Of a DNA stretch of 38,585 nucleotides, positions 27,117-36,900 are shown piece by piece. The stretch's first letter is position 1. The number at the start of each line of letters is the position of its first letter. The notes beneath the pieces were generated by a model, which worked only from the letters and a program-made list of their open reading frames with translations, had not been told where the DNA came from and did no database searches. The position numbers and the translations under genes are program-made. Source of the stretch: Parasporobacterium sp. (GTDB lineage Bacteria; Bacillota; Clostridia; Lachnospirales; Lachnospiraceae); NCBI GenBank assembly GCA_017510065.1, contig JAFWOB010000095.1, positions 1 to 38,585 on the forward strand, read 5' to 3'.

Positions 27117-27973
27117 ATAAAACTCCTCCTTTTCTTTCTCGGGAAATCATATAGCACAGCGGAATCAAAAAGGCAATAAGAACAGCAAAGACCGGAAATG
27201 AATCGTTAATATTATCACACACTGATATATATTATATATAAGGAAGAAAAAGCCTAAACCCTTCTCTGTGACACTTCCGTGACATACCCTTTGATAAAAT
27301 CACAGTGGGAAAATAGAAATACCGTTATCTTGTCTGGTTTTTGATGATTGTTTTGACTGTTCAAACGGTAAAATCAGAGCGATAACAAATAGTGTCGCAA
27401 AATGCCGCAGAAAGCAAAAAAATGAAAAAAGGAATTGTGACAATTGTATTACAAAAAAACCAAAAACATGCACAAAAAAAGGGTACACATTTCAAGATTA
27501 GTGTGGTAGTATGTATGATACGATAACATGAGTATATTGTGGGGGAGAAGGCAAAACCTGAAAAAACTGAAAAAACCCACAATTCCATCAGATACATACG
27601 AAGTCGAAGAGACTGCCCTGGCAACAGAAAGGGTGAAAGAAAATGAACAGAAAAATAACAATTAATCATATGAAGGTAGAGATACAATTTTATACAGGAT
27701 ATCAAGTAGGGGTACGCAGGCGTCCCCTTGTTCGCAGGTATTGCGGCCTGGAGACGGATGTGGGCAGTAGTCCCGGCCCCGGTTGGGGGCAATACGAAGA
27801 CCCCGGCGGGGGATAAGCCGCAAAGGTGCAGGCCGACAGAGTTGAAACAGCAATAGCGGCCGACAAAGTAAAAGATACTGCACAAGAGATGCAGAGACAG
27901 GCCGGACAGCCGGCCGGCGGGAAGAGATCCCGTATAGAGTAGGATACAGTATTACTAAAAAGAGGTGTAAGCA
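27117..27973. other. Divergent intergenic region between GH4 and the giant surface gene
   Basis: This 857-bp gap has two parts. 27117-27700 is AT-rich, with A-tracts, TGTGACA motifs near 27269 and 27434, the palindrome-like TTGTGACAATTGTATTACAA near 27432, and a possible -10 TATGAT at 27514-27519. 27705-27935 is a GC-rich stretch full of hairpins (listed separately). Two short open frames (27528-27665 and 27643-27816) lie here without good ribosome binding sites or recognisable products, so I do not call them genes. AGAGGTG before ATG 27974 is the ribosome binding site of the surface gene. Confidence 0.55.
27705..27935 (+). ncRNA. GC-rich structured leader candidate before the surface-protein gene
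   Basis: At least six short hairpins follow one another: GGGGTACGCAGGCGTCCCC (27709-27727); GCCCC/GGGGC (27776-27790); CCCC/GGGG (27801-27811); CTGC/GCAG (27878-27894); GCCGG/CCGGC (27901-27914); and GGGA/TCCC (27919-27931). The G-run at 27785-27790 could also pair with CCCC at 27801-27804, giving two exclusive folds. It ends 38 bases before the giant gene start. I tested it by eye against c-di-GMP-I and -II, cobalamin and other common riboswitch consensuses and found no match. It could be an unknown leader RNA, or a decayed coding segment. Confidence 0.4.
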
Positions 27974-30900
27974 ATGAAGAAACTACAAAGCGCATTAAGT
28001 ATTTTCCTTGCAGCTACATTCATCGCTACAAGCGTTGCTCCGTATGCAACTTATGCGGAGGAGATCATAGAAGATCCAACTGTAGCATATGAGCAGGAAA
28101 CCGAAGCTCCGACATATGAGGAGCCCACGGTTTATGTAGAGCCGGAAACCGAAGCCCCTTACGTAGAGCCGGAAACCGAAGCTCCTTATGTAGAGCCGGA
28201 AACCGAAGCTCCTTACGTAGAGCCGGTAACGGAAGCTCCGACAGAAGCCCCGACTGAGGCTCCGACAGAAGCTCCGACAGAAGCTCCGACGGAAGCCCCG
28301 ACTGAGGCTCCGACGGAAGCTCCGACGGAAGCCCCGACTGAGGCTCCGACCGAGGCTCCGACGGAAGCTCCGACACAGGCTCCGACCCAGCCTGCAACCG
28401 AGGCTCCGACAGAAGCTCCGACCCAGGCTCCGACTCAGCCTGCAACCGAAGCTCCGACCGAAGCTCCGACCCAGGCTCCGACTACGGCAGCAGAAGAAGA
28501 GACTACCACTGCAGAAGAAGTGAAGTATGTCTCCAATCTGACTGTGGGTACCGAAGGCAACTTCCAGGTATACGCAGCACTGTACTCTCAGGTTCCGGAT
28601 ACTACTACCCTGAAGATCCGTACCTATGATGACATGCTGTCCTGGTACAGCTATGACGGCAAAGCACTGACCAATGCTTTCATCAATCCGGTGAAGCAGA
28701 GGGTCGCTGACTACTACGGACTGGATATTACGAACGAAGCGTTCGACAGCATCTTCAAGCTGGTATATCCGTTCGAGTTCTCTCTGCTGGACAAAGACAG
28801 CAACGAGTCCAAGCCGGCCCTTGATATTGCCATGAGCATTCCGAACAATGATGTAGTGACGATGCTCAATGAAGGCAAAGCACAGGTTCGTGTATTCATT
28901 TATGACAAGAACAATCTTTACAATGTAAAGATGCTTAACACATCAAACGAAGCTCCGATCTGGTGGGACAACTACTACAGAACATTCTCCACCAGATTCA
29001 ATACCCAGATCTGCCCGAACTGCTATGTGGCAGTGATGGTCCTGGACGCTGAAGCTATGGCCAAGGTTTCCAAGGAAGCTCAGAAGGCTCCGGCTGAGGA
29101 GAAGGAAGAAGACGGCGAAGATGATGACGCTGACCCTGACTCCGAACTCAGCTTCTCAGGTGTTCTGTCCCTGGGAGCTGAAGGAAACGATGTGGCAGCT
29201 CTGCAGACCAAACTTGCAGAACTGGGATACTACAATGGAGAGATCACTGCACAGTTCGACGAAGCAACTGATGCGGCAGTCAAAGCGTTCCAGGCAGACA
29301 ACGGTCTGGATGTTGACGGCTTTGTAGGCCCCGCTACTCTGTCTGCTATAAATGCTGCAGAAGCTCCGGCTGAAAAAGAAATCATCTTTATGGAAGAAGA
29401 GATCCAGGACGAGGAAGTAGTCGACCTGAATCAGGAAGATGAAGAAACAGCAGAAGAAGATGCTGAAGAAGAAGCCGAAGAAGAGATCGAAGAAGAAGTC
29501 GATGCTCTGATGGATGGTGAAACAAACCAAGAAGACGGTACAAGCTCCAATATAATGGACTTTATTCCTCCTGGAACGATTTCGATGATCCATAAGTCGG
29601 ATGACTCCCCGGTAACCGAAGCCAATCCTGCAAGACCGGGAGAGACAGTGGTTCTCACCTTGTCAAATGTTGCGGAGACCTTAAATGGACTTCAGTTTGA
29701 CATGACCGAGCTATCTTTGAATATCCCGGCAGGACTTGATCCTCCTGAAGAGGACGTGACCGGGACATCTACCGTATATATTACAGATTATAGTGTATCG
29801 CCACAACAGACATATGCTATGCCAAACACCTATGTAATCGGTGCGGATGGAAAAATCAGATACACATGGACGAACCCGTGTACTGAGGAGAGACCTGCAG
29901 GTTCAGGTAATATTGTTGATGTATATGCTTTGGCATGCAATGCAGAAAACTTTAAATTCAGCCTCAGTTTTGAAATAAAAGTAGGTGATGATGCAGATGA
30001 TATCACATTCAGTAATGACATCACTTTCCCGGTAGACCGGTCAGTTTCACTCACAGTCACAAAGTCGATCGAGATACCTGGAATGTCTACAATTTCGCAA
30101 GCGCAGGCACAGCAAATGACATTCGCTCTGTATTACGCGGATGGAGTTACTCCGGTAAAAGATGAAGATGGAAACGACATCACGTTCACGCGGAATGACA
30201 TGACACCCAGTGGCTTGGCAAATGGCCAGTGGAGTATTTCCGGTCTCACAGCTACTACATATCCTGCAGTCTTTGTAGTAAAAGAAACAGGACATCCTGA
30301 AATTGAGGGATATACCTTCCTTTCAGCAGGAGATAATGTCGTGACCGAGAAGGAGGTAACAATACCTGCCGGTCAGTCAGGAACTGCAGCGCTGAAGAAC
30401 AGATATACCAAAGACGTTTCACATCTTAAGGTAAAGAAGTTATTCCCAGCCGGTGCTTTGAATCTTGGCAACCTGACGGATACTCAGAAGGCGAAAATCT
30501 CATTCACGGTAAAAAATTCAAGTGGTGCTACTGTAGCATCCGCCACGCTGGCAGAAACAAATAAATTTGACGCAAATGGTGAATGGAATGTCGGAACTCT
30601 TCCGCCGGGCGAATATACGGTTGTTGAGACAGCTGAACTTGAAGGATATACAAGATATGCTACATATAAGGTAGACACAAGTGCGGCACAGGAAGGTTCC
30701 GAAGCTTCGGTTACATTAGTAACAGATCAGAATCATGTCGTTGAGTTTAACAATACATATACAGAAGAAAGAGATAAACTGAAAATTAAGAAAACCTTTG
30801 AGGGTGCAACACTTACTGATGCGGAAAAGGCTAATATTACATTTACTATCACAGCTCCTGATGGAACCACAACAACAGTGAAATATTCGCAGTTCACAAA

Positions 30901-33900
30901 CGGCGAATACACTCTTAATAATGTTCTGACAGGAACGTACAAAGTTGTTGAGACAAATGTAAACCCGAATACTAATAATTACACGGTTACTTCAACGTAT
31001 GCAGTAAACGGTGGAACTCCGGCTTCAGGAACCACTGCTAATAATGTTGCTGTTACGTTGAATGGAACCAACGAAGTCGATTTTGTGAACACCTATACAG
31101 CTGTTGGCAAGATCACCGTCGTAAAAGAAATTGGTGGTAATTACTGGGCATCAAACGCGAACTATGCAACGAAAAGAAGTAAAATAGGAGCGGGCGTTAC
31201 CTTTAATATTTACAAAGTTGATGATCATGGGAACAGGATTACGCCTGTTTTCAAGACCATTACGCTGAATTCGTCCTCTTGGAACAATAATACCCATGGG
31301 TACACATTTAGCAATATTCCTGCCGGTGATTATGAAATTGAAGAAGTAGTATCGGGAGTTGGAAATATTGCGGCTACTACCCGAACAACGACAGTAAAGG
31401 TTGGCAGTGGAACCGCACAGTCTAGCCAGGAAGCAGATCTTTCTGTTGAAAAGGGCGGAACAACAACTGTAACTTATACTAATAATTACAATAAGAAAAA
31501 AGGTAAGATAAAACTTGATAAAATAGTCGTCAAAGATGGTGCGCAGGTAGATCCGTCTACTCTTACTGAAGCTCAGCAGAAAGCGATGAAGTTTACTATT
31601 TCCGGTAAAGACGCTTTCGGTAATAATGTAAGCAAGGTTGTAACGCTTTACGACATTTTGAATCATCAAAACGGGGTTGGCGCTGACGGCTACATTGAAT
31701 TTGATTACAGCAACAGCACCGGCTACAAAGTAGCGGAGACAGGCGCTGATTTAGACAACTACATCAGAGTTACTACAAGTAAAAAAGACAATGGTGAGTT
31801 TGGACCGGGTGCCAGCGTTTCATCAATAGTGATCAAAGATGATACTGATACACAAACCTTTACGTCACATACCGCTACATTTAAAAATGAATATTCGAGC
31901 AGAGGAAGGCTGAAAGTCGATAAGACTGTTTCCGGACTGAGCAGTGCAGATGAAGCAACAGTCAGAGGCCAGATCTACTTTACGATCGCTGATACCAGCG
32001 GACGTCCGATCGTAAAAGATGCAAGTGGCAAGTATGTACTTGGCCAGACGGGCGCTACAGCGGCACAGATCCCTCTGTCAGAACTGACAGCCGCAAATGG
32101 AATCGAACTTCCTACCGGGACCTATATTCTTACAGAGCATAATGGGGAGTTTAATGAGACCCTCTATACATGGTCTGTAACCAACGTGATTATAGATGAT
32201 GGCCAGCAGATCGATCCAAGAACAGGCGTAGTATCCGGAAATGCAACGGTTACGCTCGGAAATACAAAACATGTCTCCTATACTAATACGTACACCAAAA
32301 AGGCTATAGGACCTGGTGGTGGTGTATCCGTTATTAAGCATGTCCTTCTTGACGGAGTTGAGATCGATGCCAATTACACAGGCGTTTACGCAGACTTATA
32401 TCCCACCGTCATGGCCAATATCAGATTCAAAATATATGAAGGTACCGAGGTCAATGACGCGAATCTGATCGAGGGCTGCCCGGCAGAGGGTTATACCTAT
32501 ACATATCTGCAGGCACATAACCCAATCTTGAATGTTGGTACATATACAATTGAGGAAACGGGTTATGATGTTGAGCACTTTGATCACACCATCTATTTTA
32601 GAGTAAACGGTACTGATACATATTCTACTCATGTGACCATTACACTGACACAGAATCAGCATATCAGTATTAATGTTTATAACGGATATATTCCGCTGGG
32701 AGATTTAGAGGTTCAGAAGCTCTTTGGCGCAAACAGTGAACTTAAGGCAGAGAACCTTACTGATGCCCAGAAGAGCGCGATTAAATTCTCAGTAATAGGG
32801 TATAGTAGTACAGACTCTAGTAGAGTAATATGGCCGGAACAGGCTCCTGGTGCAACAGAACCGCAGCCGGAGGAATTCACATATGCAGACATGACGCCGA
32901 ATACAGCTGGGGTTATGTCAAAGGCATTCCATGATATTCCTACAGGTAATTATGTTGTCACAGAGAGTGCCGAGATTACGAACTACACTCTTACTACGGT
33001 TGAGGATCCGGACGGTAATGCTATAAACGTTTCGTGGAACACTACCGGAACTCAGATGGCAGTAAAGAAATTTACGAATACATATATCCGCCAGAAAGGA
33101 AATCTGGAAGTCACAAAGACAGTCGATGCACCGAGCACTCTTACTGATGCACAGAGAAAACTTATTACATTCACGGTCGACGGACCTGATCCGAGCATGC
33201 CGCAGACGTTCACTTATGCAGACATGACGAGCGGCCATCATTATACGATCGAAAATGTGATAACCGGAACGTATACAATTACAGAAACAAATGCAGACTT
33301 TGACTTCTTTGTTCGCACAACGACAGCAACCGTTGAAGGAGATGCGACTACATACTCTGATGCGGACGGAGTAAGCGCTTCTGTAGTATATGACGATACT
33401 ACCAATGTTAATATCACCAATGCATATCAAGAGACAGGCGCTCTGATCATCAATAAGACATTTAATGGCAGTGAATGGATTAATGAGCTCACAAATGCTC
33501 AGAAGAACGCTATCAAATTTACCGTTAAAGACGCTGCTGGGAATGAAATAAAAACTATTACCTATGCTCAGATCCAAAGCTGGATACAGAGCCATCCTTC
33601 ACAGAATCCGAAAGGCTACAGATTCCTTGTGCTTCCGGGAACTTACACCATTGAGGAGTCAAATGCAGACTTCACCGGCTATACCCGCACAACTACAGCG
33701 ACTGTAGACGGCCAGTCCGCTACGGTATCTGAAGATAGCGTTACTGCTACGGTTGTGAAGTTTGAAGAAGGGAACGTTGTATTCAACAACAAGTACAATG
33801 AGATAGGCAAACTTAAGGTCAAGAAGATTGTTGAAGATCTTACCCTTAATAATGAGCAGAAAGCTGCTATTAAGTTCACGGTTACGAAGTTCGACCCTGA

Positions 33901-36900
33901 TACGAAGGCCGAAACGGTAATAGCAGAGTTCACTTATGCAGACATCCTAGCTGCACCAAATCAAGAATATGTTATCGAGAATCTTCCTGCTGGAAATTAT
34001 ACCGTTACTGAGACGGTTATCGATGAAGAATCCATATTCTACGGCAAGACACGCAGAACCTCCGTTAGAATCGGAGCCGGCGATTGGACTGAAAACTACA
34101 CTACGGGTGTCCAGGTAGACAGTAAAGATAAGGTAGTTACATTCAGAAACAAATACGGAAACACTGATGTGCTTACTGTACAGAAGGAGATCGGAGGAGC
34201 TCCGACGGTTTACATTGAAAAGAATGACTCACTGTATCCGGTCTGGAAGTTCAATCTCAAGATAGCTAACCTTGAGCCTTCAACTACAAGTAATGGATCG
34301 ACAGATATCATCGATTACATTGACAACAAAGCCGTTTTGGGTCTCTTCGAGGTCGTAACGGATCCGGCTGATCTGGCGCTTATTGATGCGAAGGATCCTG
34401 GTGCTGCAACAATTGCAAACAAGCTCACTACTACAGAAGCGAAACCGACTGCAAATGTTGCACTCGTAGAGGACTATGACAACGGCAAAGTGACATTCCA
34501 CATCACCGGAATTACAGCAGATACAGCTACGAGCAATGATCTGACTTACTACCTGATCCCGAAGGATGCGAATGCTCTGGAAACACTGAATGCCAGAGCA
34601 GGTACAGCGGCGGGTACTCCTAATAACCAGCTGAAGAAGTACTTCGCCAATGTTGCAGAGTATAAGAAGCTGCCTCTATTTGACTATGAGACAACGAATC
34701 AGGTAAATTATGAGTATGAAAAATTAGTAGTCAAGAAAAGCATCCTTAACTATAATTCTGAAACACATCAGCTGAAAGATGAGTATGGCAATGTCGTTGA
34801 CTATGCTTTGTATCAGTTCGTTATCAATCCTGAGGAGATGAAACTCAGTACTGATGGTTATATAGACGTAACAGACAGTTTCTCGACAAACCAGTCAGTG
34901 GATCCGGAAAGTATAACTGTTAAACGTTGTGTTTATGATAAGGTCACTGGTACAGTTATTTCGACAAGCCCTGCAGAGGAGGGGGATGTAACTCGCAAGG
35001 ATCTTTCGGGTCACTCGATCGTGCTGACGCTGAGAGATGAGACATGCTTCATAGTTACATACACAGCTACTCTTCTTTATACCGCTGATGATATTGGTAA
35101 TCCAGTAGAGCTGAATAATCTTGTCGAGGTAGAAGGTTACAGCGATGGAATAGAGCCTACGATAATTCCTACCAGCCAGGGCGGCGGCTCTGTATATCGG
35201 ATCAGACTCAGGAAGTATGAGAATGGTAACCTTGACAATCCGCTTAAGGGTGCAAAGTTCTATATGTACCTGGATAAAACAGCCGCCGATAATGCCAGAA
35301 CATCGGGGAATTATTCACAGGGTATCGGACCGTTTGTTACAGATCAGAATGGCATTATCATGATTACGGAATATACTGATAAGCAGGGTTATGTACATCA
35401 CATAACTGCTGATAAGGTCAATCCGATCATTTACTACTTTGTAGAAGCAGAAACACCTGTAGGATACTCAATGATCGATTATACCGTTAAGGTTCAGCTT
35501 GCCGCTGAAGGTGAGACCGCTGATTACACGCAGTACATTTACCTTCCAACTGATACTGTAGGTATCAAAAATACTCCGTTTGATACGATGGTTGCTCTTG
35601 GCGCACTCAAGAACTTTGAGACCAACGGAAGTGCAAGACAGCTTGTAGAAGGTGAATTCTCCTTCAGAATTAGGGCTAAGAATAATGCAAACATTCCTAT
35701 GCCTGAAGGAACCACCGGCGGTGAAAAGATTGTCGCTAATGATGCAGAGGGCAAGGCAGTTTTCGGAGCCATTTACTACGATACGGAAGATGTCGTAACA
35801 AGGGACAACACAGGAAAAGTCGTTGGAACGTCCAAGACTTTCACTTACGAGGTAAGCGAAGTGCTGCCGAATGATCTTGATCCTAACGGCAACAAGAACG
35901 GCGTACATTACGATTCTCATGTGTACGAAGTAGCTGTTACGGTATCATTGGTTGATGAAGATCATGACGATGTATTAGAGAAACTTAAAGTAACAAGCGT
36001 AACCGTAGACGGGGATCCAGTTACTGCTGATTCTACTAAGTATCAGTATCACGATACTTCTACGGATCCTGAGACCATTATAAATGTCGACTTGTATTTT
36101 GCAGGCCTGACGAATGAGTACAATGCTGAAGGCCCATGGACTCCTTACATCCAGAAAGCTATCGAGGGACGTAATCTTGATGAAGATGATGAGTTCACAT
36201 TCCAGATCAAGAAGGGTGATAAGGTTCTTGCAACAGGTACGAATAATGCAGACGGAACAGTCAGCATGACTCCTGCAAGCCTGACATTTACACTTGCTGA
36301 TCTTGGAGAAAATACCCTTACTGTCCATGAAGTGTATACTATTGAGACAGATGATGGAATTTACGAACTTGCTGCTGATGAAACAGTTAAAGTTACCGTT
36401 GAAGAAAAGAAGGATGATGATAATAATCCGATTTATGATGGTACACTGAAAGTCACATCAGACAAAGCTACTTTCGAAGCTCCTCTCGTCATGACGAACA
36501 AGTTCAAAGCCAACGGTTCATGGCATCCGAATGTTGTCAAGACACTTGTAGGCCGTGACATGCAAGAAGGTGAAGTATTCAACTTCGAAGTTCACAAGGA
36601 TACTGCAGAAGGCGAAGTCGTCATGACCGGTACGGCAACTGCCGGTGCAAACGGTGAACCTGTGAATGTAGTATGGACTCCTGAGAATCTCACGTATAAT
36701 CAGGACGATCTGAAGGATGCGGATGGTAACTATATTCCTTCCAAGAACTTCACCTATGTCGTCAACGAGGTAGCCGGCAATGCAGCAGGCATCACATATG
36801 ATAGCCATACTGATACGGTCGTTGTGACTGTAGCACTTGAGAAAAACGAAAACGGAAAAATTAAGAAACAGCTGAAGGTTACAGAAAACCCGGATACCGC

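Noticed and set aside
27528-27665. 45-codon open frame MSILWGRRQNLKKLKK... upstream of the surface gene
   Set aside because: No good ribosome binding site, low-complexity Lys/Glu composition and no known relative.
27643-27816. 57-codon open frame MNRKITINHMKVEIQFYTGYQ...
   Set aside because: The second half lies in the hairpin-rich GC stretch and reads as Gly/Pro/Arg noise; only a weak ribosome binding site. It may be a decayed gene but cannot be supported.
27705-27935. Cyclic-di-GMP riboswitch in the surface-gene leader
   Set aside because: The conserved core segments of type I and type II c-di-GMP switches are not found in the expected order.
28065-28445. Minus-strand open frame of Ser/Leu/Pro-Glu repeats
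   Set aside because: Antisense reading of the TEAPT tandem repeats of the surface gene.
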